This document shows, one piece after another, positions 39,546 to 47,976 of a DNA stretch of 64,000 nucleotides. The stretch is from Burkholderiales bacterium. Lineage in GTDB: Bacteria > Pseudomonadota > Gammaproteobacteria > Burkholderiales > Burkholderiaceae_F. Position 1 is the first letter of the stretch. Every line of letters begins with the position of its first letter. A program made the position numbers and the translations under genes. The DNA lies in contig JADCGS010000012.1 of assembly GCA_020248865.1 (NCBI GenBank), positions 86,885-150,884 on the forward strand. Reading direction: 5' to 3'. The notes under the pieces are model-generated. The model made no database searches. It had not been told where the DNA came from and was given only the letters and a program-made list of their open reading frames with translations.

Positions 39546-40646
39546 CTACTTTTTGGGCTCGCCCTTGACGGGCGCCCTGCCCGCTTCGGCGGCCGGCCGC
39601 GCGGCCGCCTTGCCGTGCTTGGCGATCAGCTGGCGCGCGTCGGTCATCAACTGGTTGCCGTTCAGACCGCGGTTGTTCATGTCGGAGATCCACTGGGCAT
39701 ACAGGCCGCGCGCTGCCTTGTCCCAGCGCGCCAGCTCGGTGGCCGGGATGACGTTGATCTGGTTGCCGCGGTCCAGCGCCAGCTTGCGCGCGGGCGGAGC
39801 CGACTGGTCCCAGATGGCGCCGATCTGGCCCGACAACGCCAGCCCGCTGTTGGCTTCGATCACCTTCCTGAGGTCGGCGGGCAGCCGCTCGTAGGTCGCC
39901 TTGTTCATCGCGAACAGGAACACCGCCGTGTACAGCGCCGGCATGGCCGGGTCGGTCTCGGCGTGGAACCGGACCATCTCATGCACCTTGACCGAGGGCA
40001 CCACCTCCCAGGGGATGACGGCGCCGTCGATCACGCCCTTGCTCAAGGCGTCGGCCAGCGCCGGCACGGGCATGGACACCGGCGTGGCGCCGAAGGCCGC
40101 CAGCATCCGGTTGGTCATGCGCGTCGGTGCGCGCACCTTCATGCCGCGAAAGTCCTCGAGCGTGCGGATGGGCCGGTCGCGCGTGTGGATGTAGCCATTG
40201 TCGTGTACGTGGAAGGCCAGCGGCTTGACCGCGTCGAACTCCTTGACTGCGTTCTTCTCGTAGAACTCCCACACCGCCTTGGAGGCCGACTCGGCGTTGT
40301 TGGTCATGAAGGGCAGCTCGAACACCTCCATGATGGGAAAGCGGCCGGCGTTGTAGCCCGGCAGCGTCCAGACGATGTCGGCGACCCCGTCGCGCACCTG
40401 GTCGAACAGTTGCGGCGGCGTACCGCCCAGTTGCATCGCCGGGAAGATCTGGCAGCGCAGCCGGTTGTTCGATTCGCGCGCGATCTTCTCGCACCAGGGC
40501 GCGATGAACTTCGCATGCGCTGTGGAGGCCGGCGGCAGGAAGTGCGCGACCTTGAGCGTGACCTCCTGAGCCGCCGCCCGCGGCGGCACGGCACCGGCCA
40601 GAAGCAGCAGCAGCGCCAGCGCGGCACCGGCAAGGACTCGAAACAT
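39546..40646 (-). CDS. dctP: TRAP transporter solute-binding protein (DctP type)
   Basis: 366 residues from ATG at 40644-40646. Signal peptide ends RAAAQE. The mature part has LKVAHFLPPASTAHAKFIAPW, the conserved Arg of GMKVRAPTRMTNRML (carboxylate-binding), and AVIPWEVVPSVKVHEMVRFH. Residues 345-366 are a basic Ala/Pro/Lys tail. It carries the organic acid to DctQM. First transporter gene, 150 bp after the hydrolase gene. Confidence 0.92.
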   Translation of the reverse strand: MFRVLAGAALALLLLLAGAVPPRAAAQEVTLKVAHFLPPASTAHAKFIAPWCEKIARESNNRLRCQIFPAMQLGGTPPQLFDQVRDGVADIVWTLPGYNAGRFPIMEVFELPFMTNNAESASKAVWEFYEKNAVKEFDAVKPLAFHVHDNGYIHTRDRPIRTLEDFRGMKVRAPTRMTNRMLAAFGATPVSMPVPALADALSKGVIDGAVIPWEVVPSVKVHEMVRFHAETDPAMPALYTAVFLFAMNKATYERLPADLRKVIEANSGLALSGQIGAIWDQSAPPARKLALDRGNQINVIPATELARWDKAARGLYAQWISDMNNRGLNGNQLMTDARQLIAKHGKAAARPAAEAGRAPVKGEPKK

Positions 40647-40796
40647 GGGAAAACTCCTGGGGGTCGGGTGGCGCCGGGCGCCGGCAAGCTCGATCGCAAG
40701 CGGCACTGCAGCGCGCCACAAGGACAATAACGCAGCACCACGTCGCCGCGCCCTCGGGATGTCCCCGAGCGGTGCGCCGATGGCGGGGTGCGCCGG

Positions 40797-41492
40797 TCAG
40801 GCCACGCGCAGCTTCAGCGTCCCCACGCCATCGACCCCGCCTTCCATCAGGTCACCCCGCTGCACGGCGGCCACCCCTTCGGGCGTGCCGGTGAAAACGA
40901 GGTCCCCCGGCACCAGCTCGAAGTAGCGCGACAGGTGCTCGATGGTCTCGGCCACGTTCCAGATCAGCTTCGACACGTCGCTGTCCTGGCGGATCGCGCC
41001 GTTGGCCTTCAGCCAGATGCGGCCAGCGGTCACCTCGCCGCTGCGCGCCACGGGCCGGATCGGCGAGATCGGCGCCGACCAGTCAAAGCCCTTGCCGGTT
41101 TCCCACGGCCGCCCCAGCTTCTTGGCCTCGCCCTGCAGGTCGCGCCGCGTCATGTCGAGGCCGACGGCATAGCCCCAGACATGGCCGGGCGCATCGGCCG
41201 CGGCGATGTGGCGGCCCCGCCGGCCGATGGCCACCACCAGTTCGATCTCGTGATGCAGGTCGGCCGTCTCGGTCGGATACGGCAGCTCACCGGTCGTGCC
41301 CTCGGGCACCGGCAGCAGCGCATCGGCCGGCTTGGCGAAGAAGAACGGCGCCTCGCGCCCCGAGAAGCCCATTTCCCTGGCGTGCTCGACGTAGTTGCGG
41401 CCCACGCAGTAGATGCGATGCACCGGAAAGAGGTCGGTGGTGCCAACCACCGGCACCACGGGCTGCGGCGGCGCCGCGAAGACGTAACCCAT
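40797..41492 (-). CDS. Fumarylacetoacetate-hydrolase family protein, probable fumarylpyruvate hydrolase (NagK-like)
   Basis: 231 residues from ATG at 41490-41492. The FAH fold is clear: RIYCVGRNYVEHAREMG, PFFFAKPADALLP, the metal site HHEIELVVAIG (Glu pair), YAVGLDMTRRDLQ, and LVFTGTPEGVAAVQRGD near the end. The short N-terminus YVFAAPPQPVVPVVGT and the KPADALLPVPEG segment resemble fumarylpyruvate hydrolases of the gentisate route, which split fumarylpyruvate into fumarate and pyruvate. No gentisate dioxygenase is in the window. Confidence 0.85.
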   Translation of the reverse strand: MGYVFAAPPQPVVPVVGTTDLFPVHRIYCVGRNYVEHAREMGFSGREAPFFFAKPADALLPVPEGTTGELPYPTETADLHHEIELVVAIGRRGRHIAAADAPGHVWGYAVGLDMTRRDLQGEAKKLGRPWETGKGFDWSAPISPIRPVARSGEVTAGRIWLKANGAIRQDSDVSKLIWNVAETIEHLSRYFELVPGDLVFTGTPEGVAAVQRGDLMEGGVDGVGTLKLRVA

Positions 41493-41552
41493 CGGACTGT
41501 GCTCCTGCTTCGTTGATGGCACCCCGGCGCACGGCCGGGGCGCAGATACGCA

Positions 41553-42107
41553 TCATGCGCGCCTGGCCGCCGCCGCGCGGACATGCAGCATGACCACCTC
41601 GCCGACCGACCAGCCGGGCCCGTCGGCCAATGCCAGGCGCAGCCGGGCCTCGTTGCCCGCGCACTGCACCGCTTCGACCGGCCACTGCAGGCCGCCGGCC
41701 GACTCGAGCCGGCAGCCGTCCGCATGCAGCGCCGCGAGTGCGGCATCGCCCGCCTGCACCTCGACTTCCAGCTCGGTGGACTGCGCGCCCGGCCGCACGG
41801 CGAGGACCACCGCGCCAAGCACGTGCACCGGCGCAAACTGCGGCAGCCGCCGCAGCCTGACGTCGCTCCACACCTGACTGCGGCAGGCGAGCACGATGCC
41901 CCGCTCGCGCAGTTCGCCGTCGAGCGCCAGCTCGTCGTAGTCGAGTTCTTCGACCGTGCCCTCCATCAGTTGCACCTTGCAGGTGCCGCACTGCCCGACC
42001 TCGCAGGACGAGGGCAGCCGCACGCCGTGACGCCGCAGGCCGTCCAGCACCGTCTCGCCGTCCTGCAGCGGCCAGTTCCCTTCATCCTCGAGCGACAGCA
42101 GCGGCAT
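41553..42107 (-). CDS. [2Fe-2S] ferredoxin-like protein with an unassigned C-terminal domain
   Basis: 184 residues. Plant-type ferredoxin domain at 1-80 with ligands in SCEVGQCGTC and the fourth Cys in GIVLACRSQ. Residues 85-184 form a beta-rich domain (VHVLGAVVLAVRPGAQSTEL, GWSVGEVVMLHVRAA) that resembles the start of a flavin reductase barrel but lacks FAD and NAD motifs. It may be the electron carrier of an oxygenase whose other parts lie elsewhere, or a reductase cut short after the first domain. It heads the hydrolase-TRAP-isomerase cluster, 60 bp before the hydrolase. Confidence 0.75.
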   Translation of the reverse strand: MPLLSLEDEGNWPLQDGETVLDGLRRHGVRLPSSCEVGQCGTCKVQLMEGTVEELDYDELALDGELRERGIVLACRSQVWSDVRLRRLPQFAPVHVLGAVVLAVRPGAQSTELEVEVQAGDAALAALHADGCRLESAGGLQWPVEAVQCAGNEARLRLALADGPGWSVGEVVMLHVRAAAARRA

Positions 42108-42278
42108 CGGCGGCGCTCAGACGGCGAGAAGCCGAGCGGCGGGGCCGGGGCTGCGGCCCGGAGCGAACCGATCCGGACGCACGGCTCCGCCGTCGCCCGG
42201 GCTGCGGCAAACGCCCGCCACGGGATGCAGCGCGCCGGGGGCAGTCAGGGCGGGCATGACCGATCGCCTCTGGCTGTC

Positions 42279-43991
42279 TCACTGCCCCTGCGGCCCGCTG
42301 GCGCGGCCGATGGCGCGCGACAGCCAGACCACCGGCAGCAGCCCCACCAGCACGATGGTGAGCGACGGCAGCGCCGCCTCGCCGAGCCGCTCGTCGGCGG
42401 CCATCTGGTACGCCATCACCGCCAGAGTGTCGAAGTTGAACGGCCGCAGCACCAGCGTGGCCGGCAATTCCTTCATCACATCGACGAATACGAGCAGTCC
42501 GGCAGCCAGCAGCGACGGCGACAGCAGCGGCAGGTGCACGCGCCGGAACACTTCGATTGGCCCGGCGCCCAGCGAGCGCGCGCTGGCGTCCATGGCCGGC
42601 GTGATGCGGGCCAGCCCGGCCTCGACCGGCTGCTGGGCCACCGCGAAGTAGCGCACCAGGTAGGCGTACAGCAGCGCCACCACGGTGCCGGTCAGCAACA
42701 GGCCGCTGCTCAACCCGAGGGTTGCGCGCAGCCAGGCGTCGAGCGCGTTGTCGAACGCGGCCAGCGGCACCAGCACGCCCACGGCGATCACCGCGCCCGG
42801 CACCGCGTAGCCGAGCCCCATCAGACGCGCCGCCAGCCGTACCAGTGTCCCGCTGCGTCCGTCCGGCTGCAGCCGCAGCAGGTACGACAGCACCAGCACC
42901 GCGGCCAGCGTGATCAACGCAGCCGCCAGCGCCAGGGTCAGCGTATTGGCCAGCCAGCCCCAGTAGCGCGTCCACGGCACCTCGTCCAGCGTGGGCACGA
43001 GAAGATGCACCAGGATGCCGGTCGGCAGCAGGAAGCCCGCCAGCAGCGGCAGCAGGCAAGCGAGCGCCGCCAGGATGCCGACCGCCCCGGTGAGCGGCGT
43101 GCGCGGCGCCGGCCGCGCCGAATTGGGCGCGGCAAAGTAGCGCGCGCGGCCGCGCAGATGACGCTCGGTGGCCATCACCAGCAGCACCAGCAGCAGCAGC
43201 ACCCCAGCCAGCTGGCTTGCGGCCAGACGGTCGCCGAGTGCGAACCAGGCGCGATAAATGGCCGTCGTGAAGGTCTGCAAGCCGAAGTAGGCCGCCGCGC
43301 CGTAGTCGGCCAGCGTCTCCATCAGCGCCAGCAGCGCGCCAGCGGCCACTGCCGGGCGCGCCAGCGGCAGGTTCACGTGCAGCCAGGTGCGCCAGGGCGA
43401 CAGGCCGAGGCTGCGCGCCGCGTCGATCATCGAGGCCGTGCGGCTCAGGAACGCCGTGCGAGCCAGCAGGTACACGTACGGATAAAGCACCACCGCGAAC
43501 ACGAAAGCCGCGCCTGGCAGCGAGCGGATCTCCGGAAACCAGTAGTCGCCGCGCTGCCACCCGAAGGCATCGCGCAGCGCACCCTGCACCGGCCCGGAGA
43601 ACTGCAGGAAATCGGTGTAGGCATAGGCCACGATGTAGCCGGGCATGGCCAGCGGGAGCAGCAGCGCCCACTCGAAGACGCGCCGCCCCGGAAAGTCGTG
43701 CGCGGCCACCAGCCAGGCCGAGGTCGTGCCCAGCACGATGACGCCGGCCATGACCAGCAGCACCAGCGCGCCCGTCTCCAGCGCCGCACGCGGGATGACC
43801 GTGCCGCCGAGGTGCAGCAGCGTGTCCAGGGAGCCGGGCGCGTAGACCACGCTGCCGAACACCCCGGCGATGGGCAGGGCCACCAGCGCGGCCGCCAGCA
43901 GCGCCAGGGCCACCACCACCGGTCGCAGGTCGCGGCGCTGCGCGCTCCAGCCGGCGCGGGCGCCGGGGTTACGGTCGGACCGCGAGGCCAC
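42279..43991 (-). CDS. fbpB: Fe(III)-type ABC transporter permease, fused double domain (FbpB type)
   Basis: 570 residues from GTG at 43989-43991; a TTG at 44048 would add 19. About twelve helices in two repeated halves. Each half has a coupling segment: DAARSLGLSPWRTWLHVNLPLARPA... region in the first and DASARSLGAGPIEVFRRVHL in the second. This fused permease form is typical of FbpB/SfuB. It is divergent from fbpC. No FbpA-type binding protein gene is in the window. Confidence 0.87.
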   Translation of the reverse strand: MASRSDRNPGARAGWSAQRRDLRPVVVALALLAAALVALPIAGVFGSVVYAPGSLDTLLHLGGTVIPRAALETGALVLLVMAGVIVLGTTSAWLVAAHDFPGRRVFEWALLLPLAMPGYIVAYAYTDFLQFSGPVQGALRDAFGWQRGDYWFPEIRSLPGAAFVFAVVLYPYVYLLARTAFLSRTASMIDAARSLGLSPWRTWLHVNLPLARPAVAAGALLALMETLADYGAAAYFGLQTFTTAIYRAWFALGDRLAASQLAGVLLLLVLLVMATERHLRGRARYFAAPNSARPAPRTPLTGAVGILAALACLLPLLAGFLLPTGILVHLLVPTLDEVPWTRYWGWLANTLTLALAAALITLAAVLVLSYLLRLQPDGRSGTLVRLAARLMGLGYAVPGAVIAVGVLVPLAAFDNALDAWLRATLGLSSGLLLTGTVVALLYAYLVRYFAVAQQPVEAGLARITPAMDASARSLGAGPIEVFRRVHLPLLSPSLLAAGLLVFVDVMKELPATLVLRPFNFDTLAVMAYQMAADERLGEAALPSLTIVLVGLLPVVWLSRAIGRASGPQGQ

Positions 43992-44127
43992 TGCGTGAGC
44001 CGCCGGGCGGGGGGGGCGAAGGGAGTGGGCGAGCCGTGGGGCCGGCAAACAGCACTGCAGCAGGCATGGAGATGAAATTCGGGCGGCTCGGCAGAACCGG
44101 AGATCCGGAACCGGATGTTGATCAGAT

Positions 44128-44146
44128 GCAAATGAGAATTATATGC
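44128..44146. promoter_or_regulatory. Fur-box-like site between fbpB and fbpC
   Basis: GCAAATGAGAATTATATGC matches the 19-bp Fur consensus at 12 positions by my alignment and is flanked by a TGCA dyad. A -10-like TATGAT lies at 44155-44160. It would make the divergent iron-importer genes iron-repressed. Confidence 0.55.
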
Positions 44147-44242
44147 ATCTACGCTATGATCCGCCCACCCGATACTGCGCTGCGCACTGCGGCGCACCGC
44201 CGCGGCGCACCGCCGGCTCCCGGTCGAATGCCCAAGGAATCC

Positions 44243-45352
44243 ATGTCCGCCCCACCCGTCCTCCACATTCACGGCCTGCGCGTGCGCTATGGCAAGGCGC
44301 AGTGCGTGGCCGACGGGCTCGACCTCACCCTGGCCCAGGGCGACATCGGCTGCGTGGTGGGCAGTTCAGGCTGCGGCAAGACCACGCTGCTGCGGGCCGT
44401 TGCCGGCTTCATCGCCGTCGATGCCGGCAGTATCGAGATCGACGGCCAGACGGTGGCGAGCGCCGAGCGCAGCGTGCCGCCGGAGCAGCGCGGCATCGGC
44501 CTCGTGTTCCAGGACTATGCGCTGTTTCCGCACCTGCGCGTGGACGAGAACATCGCCTTCGGCCTGCGCCACGCCGACGCCGCGGCGCGCCGCCAGCGCG
44601 TGGACACGATGCTCGAGCTGGTGGGCCTTTCGGCGCAGGCGCGGCGCTATCCGCACGAACTGTCGGGCGGCCAGCAGCAGCGCGTGGCGCTGGCCCGCGC
44701 GCTGGCGCCGGCGCCCAAGCTGCTGCTGATGGACGAGCCCTTCTCCAATCTCGACGTGGAGCTGCGCGCGCGGCTGGGCGCGGAGGTGCGCCAAATCCTG
44801 AAGGCCAGCGGCACCAGCGCCATCTTGGTCACGCACGACCAGCAGGAGGCCTTTGCGATCGCCGACCGGGTCGGCGTCATGCACCGGGGTCGGCTGGAAC
44901 AGTGGGACCGGCCCTACGAGCTGTATCACCGTCCGGCCACGCGCTACGTGGCCGACTTCATCGGCGAAGGCGTGTTCGTCCCGGCGACGGTGCTGAACGC
45001 GCGCCGCGTGGCCATCGAACTGGGCGAGTTGTCCGGCGAGATCCCGCTGCCCTGCCAGGGTGGTTGCGCCAGTTGCGGCAAGGGCTGCCACGTCGAGGTG
45101 CTGCTGCGCCCGGACGACATCGTGCACGACGACGCCAGCCCGCTCACCGCCACCGTGGCGCGCAAGATCTTCCGCGGCGGCGACTTCGTCTACACGCTGC
45201 GGCTGGACAGCGGCCGCGAGGTGCTGGCGCTGGTGCCGTCGCACCACGATCACGCCATCGGCGAGCGCATCGGCATCCGTCTCGACGCCGACCACGTGGT
45301 GACCTTCCCCGCCGATGGTCGTCCTCCGGCGCCGGTCGCGGTCGTTCGCTGA
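44243..45352 (+). CDS. fbpC: Fe(III)-type ABC transporter ATP-binding protein (FbpC type) with a Cys cluster
   Basis: 369 residues from ATG at 44243 (AAGGAA upstream). Walker A GSSGCGKTT, Q loop GLVFQDYALFPHL, signature LSGGQQQRVALARALA, Walker B LLLMDEPFSNLD, H loop ILVTHDQQEA. The C-terminal TOBE-like regulatory domain carries PCQGGCASCGKGC (about residues 272-284), four Cys in a CX3CX2CX3C pattern. That could bind iron or an Fe-S cluster and sense the transported metal. Divergent from fbpB under a shared Fur-like site. Confidence 0.88.
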   Translation: MSAPPVLHIHGLRVRYGKAQCVADGLDLTLAQGDIGCVVGSSGCGKTTLLRAVAGFIAVDAGSIEIDGQTVASAERSVPPEQRGIGLVFQDYALFPHLRVDENIAFGLRHADAAARRQRVDTMLELVGLSAQARRYPHELSGGQQQRVALARALAPAPKLLLMDEPFSNLDVELRARLGAEVRQILKASGTSAILVTHDQQEAFAIADRVGVMHRGRLEQWDRPYELYHRPATRYVADFIGEGVFVPATVLNARRVAIELGELSGEIPLPCQGGCASCGKGCHVEVLLRPDDIVHDDASPLTATVARKIFRGGDFVYTLRLDSGREVLALVPSHHDHAIGERIGIRLDADHVVTFPADGRPPAPVAVVR

Positions 45353-45373
45353 GGACCGCAGGGCGCGTCTGCC

Positions 45374-45379
45374 TATAAT
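45374..45379 (+). promoter_or_regulatory. -10 promoter element of tRNA-Ser(GGA)
   Basis: Perfect TATAAT 36 bp before the tRNA 5' end, just after the fbpC stop. A clear -35 is not seen. Confidence 0.6.
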
Positions 45380-45415
45380 TATGGCCCTCGCTCGGGCAAG
45401 CAGCCGGGCGGGTCA

Positions 45416-45506
45416 GGAGAGATGGCCGAGCGGTTGAAGGCGCACGCCTGGAACGCGTGTATAGGTGAATAGCCTATCGTGGGTTCGAATCCCACTCTCT
45501 CCGCCA
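45416..45506 (+). tRNA. tRNA-Ser(GGA)
   Basis: 91 nt with encoded CCA. Acceptor stem GGAGAGA / TCTCTCC, long class II variable arm (GTGTATAGGTGAATAGCCTATC region), T loop GGTTCGAATCC. The anticodon loop CTGGAAC gives anticodon GGA, reading UCC/UCU. A terminator hairpin follows. Confidence 0.95.
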
Positions 45507-45517
45507 ATGAAAAACAA

Positions 45518-45540
45518 AGCCCGCGCAAGCGGGCTCTTTG
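45518..45540 (+). terminator. Terminator after tRNA-Ser(GGA)
   Basis: Stem AGCCCGC / GCGGGCT with loop GCAA, then CTTTG; a short T tract. Confidence 0.65.
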
Positions 45541-45570
45541 CCGATTGGCCCAGAGGGCCAAGGATCAGCC

Positions 45571-45601
45571 GGCTGGTTCGAATCCTGCTCTTGCCCCGCC
45601 A
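45571..45601 (+). pseudogene. tRNA 3'-end fragment
   Basis: GGCTGGTTCGAATCCTGCTC followed by TTGCCCCGCCA resembles a T arm, acceptor 3' strand and CCA, but no 5' half is present and one T-stem pair is mismatched. It lies 65 bp after the intact tRNA-Ser and shares GGTTCGAATCC and CCGCCA with it. It may be a leftover of a lost tRNA or of integration at the tRNA end. Confidence 0.55.
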
Positions 45602-45729
45602 GTACGAGACCTTCGAACCTGCCGAGCGGCCCTCAAAGGCTGGCCGCCGAGTTCGTGAGCGATCGTCGACAACTCGCCGGCGAAGCAGTCGAACAACTGA
45701 CCAGGGACGGAGTGGCCAGCCGATGGTGT

Positions 45730-47322
45730 TCACTGTTTTCGCTGCGCCGCCATCCGCCGGATCTCGATGACCGCGCGCTCAAGCGTGGCGTCTTTGCCCG
45801 CGACCGGCGCGACCTCGATGTGAGGCCGCACGGGCCCGAGGTCGGACGCGTCGCCGCTCGCGCGGATGAACATTTTCTGGCTGAAGGCGACGACGATCCG
45901 CGAATTCGGCAGCTTGAACGGGCCGATGTCGCCAAGCGCGTTCGGCACCCCTCCGGTCGGCTGCCCGACGGTGAGCATGAGGTCGTACGTACGCGCGGCG
46001 TCTGCCAACAACATGGCGCTCGAGGAGGTGCGCTCTCCGATCAGCAGAGAGGTCGGCCCTTCGAAACGCGGTTCGACTCGAGGCCGGCTCGCGACGCGGG
46101 TCTCGAGGGTCAAGTCCTCACCCTGCTTGAGCGCGGAGTAATCGGGCACGAACAGCGGCAGCGCAAACATGAGCCATCGCCACGTCGGCTTTGTACTCAT
46201 ACGAAACAGCTCGTCGGAATCGGCACTCTTGCGCCAGACGATGCGCGACGCCATGCGGTAGGGCCGGTCGTTGATCCGCGCGAGAAGCGCATCGCCCAGC
46301 GCGCTGTTGCCGCCTCCGTTTTCGCGGATATCGACAATCAGTCCTGCGGCGCCGCGCTCGTTGATGGCGGCGATCGCCCGGTCGAGGAACTTGTCCCACT
46401 GGCTGCCGAGCGAGCCGCTCATGGTCGGAAACTCGATCAGTGCGACGGGCGCTGCCGCAGGAGGCTTGCCCGGGAGCAGCAGAGCCCGAAACGGCGGGCT
46501 GTTGACGAGCACTTCGTGCGGTGGCTCGCCGTGCGTGTTCACCGAGCCGCCGGTTGCAGCGGTCCGCTCAGACTTACGCGCGCCATCGCCCACGCCCTCG
46601 ACCGTCACCGTGCGCCGCGATCCGTCGGCGCGGATGACCTCGACTTGCGTCGGCAAGGTGACTCCCGCGGCCCAGGCGAGCGTGCGGTACCGCTCGCGAA
46701 CCTGCGTGTCCCGGTAACGGGCGGTTTCATCGGGCACAAGCGCACGCAGCCGAGCGAGATGATCGGCCGCAGAGACACCCCCGATTCGCGCGATGGTGTC
46801 GCCGGGCTCGATCGCCCGCTCGCCCTCTGCGACGGCGACGACGATCAGTTGGTCGTCCCTGGGCTCCGCACGAAACGGGAGCAGCCGCTCGCCGCGCGCA
46901 AGGGCGGCTTCGAGATCCTCGTGGGGAACTCCCTGGCCGTAGTGGTCGGATCGGTATCCGGCTTGCAGTTCCATCACGACCGGAAGGAACTCGCGCCGCG
47001 TCATCGGCCGGTCGATTGACGCCTTCAGCTTGTCGGCGAGCGCACGGATCGACTCCTTAGAGACGCGAAGATAGGGATTCGGGCTGGTCCGCTCGTGCAG
47101 CGCGACGATTGCTTCCAGGTCGGCTTGCAGTGCCTCAGGCGGGTGAACCTGCGCGATCTGATTCGGGGTTGATCTCGGGATCGCCTGGTAGGGGTTTTGT
47201 ATGAACGTGGACCGCGAGCAGCCACTGGACAACATGATCGCGGCCGTGGCGGTGAGGGCAGTCAAGGCCCTCCATGCGCCGACTCGGAGACGGTGGCCGC
47301 GGGTTGACTGGTGTTGCTCCAC
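45730..47322 (-). CDS. S41-family peptidase lipoprotein (C-terminal-processing-protease-like)
   Basis: 530 residues from GTG at 47320-47322, 2 bp after the dead antitoxin stop. The signal ends in a lipobox LSSGC. An N-terminal helical region (DLEAIVALHERTSPNPYLRVSKESI) is followed by a PDZ-like stretch (PGDTIARIGGVSAADHLARL) and the S41 core: GLIVDIRENGGGNSALGDALL, then the catalytic Ser in GERTSSSAMLLADA, then GQPTGG. It likely cleaves envelope proteins. No partner gene nearby; it lies next to a tRNA and a decayed toxin-antitoxin pair, suggesting foreign origin. Confidence 0.82.
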   Translation of the reverse strand: MEQHQSTRGHRLRVGAWRALTALTATAAIMLSSGCSRSTFIQNPYQAIPRSTPNQIAQVHPPEALQADLEAIVALHERTSPNPYLRVSKESIRALADKLKASIDRPMTRREFLPVVMELQAGYRSDHYGQGVPHEDLEAALARGERLLPFRAEPRDDQLIVVAVAEGERAIEPGDTIARIGGVSAADHLARLRALVPDETARYRDTQVRERYRTLAWAAGVTLPTQVEVIRADGSRRTVTVEGVGDGARKSERTAATGGSVNTHGEPPHEVLVNSPPFRALLLPGKPPAAAPVALIEFPTMSGSLGSQWDKFLDRAIAAINERGAAGLIVDIRENGGGNSALGDALLARINDRPYRMASRIVWRKSADSDELFRMSTKPTWRWLMFALPLFVPDYSALKQGEDLTLETRVASRPRVEPRFEGPTSLLIGERTSSSAMLLADAARTYDLMLTVGQPTGGVPNALGDIGPFKLPNSRIVVAFSQKMFIRASGDASDLGPVRPHIEVAPVAGKDATLERAVIEIRRMAAQRKQ

Positions 47323-47324
47323 GA

Positions 47325-47639
47325 TCAAGCCGGCTCGGCGTGGAACCTGACGCCCAGCGCGCGAGCGACCTTCAGCACCGTCGCGAAGCTCGGACTGCCG
47401 TCTGCGCTGAGGGCCCGGTACAAGCTCTCGCGGCTCAGGCCGGCATCCTGGGCGACTTGAGTCATTCCCTTGGCTCATGCGATATCACCCAGCGCCTTGG
47501 CGAAACCGGGCACATCATACGGCTCTTCCTCGAGCCAGGCGTCGAGGTACGCTGCCATCTCTTCCGGCGTGCGCAGGTGCTCGGCGACATCGTACGGAGT
47601 GGTTCGCGTCTTGGAAAACTTGCTGGACACGCGGGCCAT
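47325..47639 (-). pseudogene. Addiction-module antidote protein (HigA-like), split by an in-frame TGA
   Basis: 105 codons from ATG at 47637-47639 to the natural stop at 47325-47327, interrupted by TGA at 47475-47477. Before the stop: TTPYDVAEHLRTPEEMAAYL and PGFAKALGDIA; after it, in the same frame: AKGMTQVAQDAGLSRESLYR and ATVLKVARALGVRFHAEPA, which is the helix-turn-helix half. In the family this position is usually Arg (GDIARAKGMTQ), one base (CGA to TGA) away. Without the second half no DNA binding is expected. Confidence 0.8.
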
Positions 47640-47920
47640 GGCTCTGCACTCCTGAAAGCTGCGGGCCAACGGAGTGGCCAACTCGAAATCCGCTGCCTGA
47701 CTTGACTTGTCGCATCGGGCCAGAAGCGGCAGGAGGCACGTTCCGCGCTGCATGCCGTACACCTGTAAGCTGGACCGACGTCGAGCTTGAGTTCGCTGAT
47801 GCCCCCGGCCAGGTTGCGATGCTGCCCAGGATTGCCGCCGACCAGGACAGGCCGGCGGCGGCTCCTCGGCCAAAGCGCGCATCTCGCGCTGCGCAGCGCG
47901 CGCACCTGCACAACTTGCGC
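47640..47920 (-). pseudogene. Frameshifted RelE/HigB-type toxin remnant
   Basis: Upstream of the antidote, where its toxin should be, toxin-like sequence is spread over different frames: GNPGQHRNLAGGISELKLDV, then GPAYR in one frame and VYGMQRGTCLLPLLARCDKS with QAADFELATPLARSF in the next. This follows the usual order GNxGDxKxxGGGxxELRIDxGPGYRxYY, LLxGGDKxxQ, DIxxA. Codons before GNPG also look shifted and the first 20-30 residues are missing, next to the symporter terminator. The toxin cannot be made. Confidence 0.7.
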
Positions 47921-47921
47921 A

Positions 47922-47958
47922 AGCAAAAAAAAAGCCCGCGGCGGCTGCCGCGGGCTTT
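47922..47958 (-). terminator. Strong Rho-independent terminator after the symporter gene
   Basis: Perfect 12-bp stem AAAGCCCGCGGC / GCCGCGGGCTTT with loop GGCT, followed on the minus strand by nine T, 18 bp after the symporter stop. Confidence 0.92.
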
Positions 47959-47976
47959 CAGGACTGCCTTGCCGTC

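Noticed and set aside
45730..45935. Extra small genes at the end of the S41 peptidase region
   Set aside because: Short frames on both strands here lack motifs and overlap the well-supported peptidase C-terminus.
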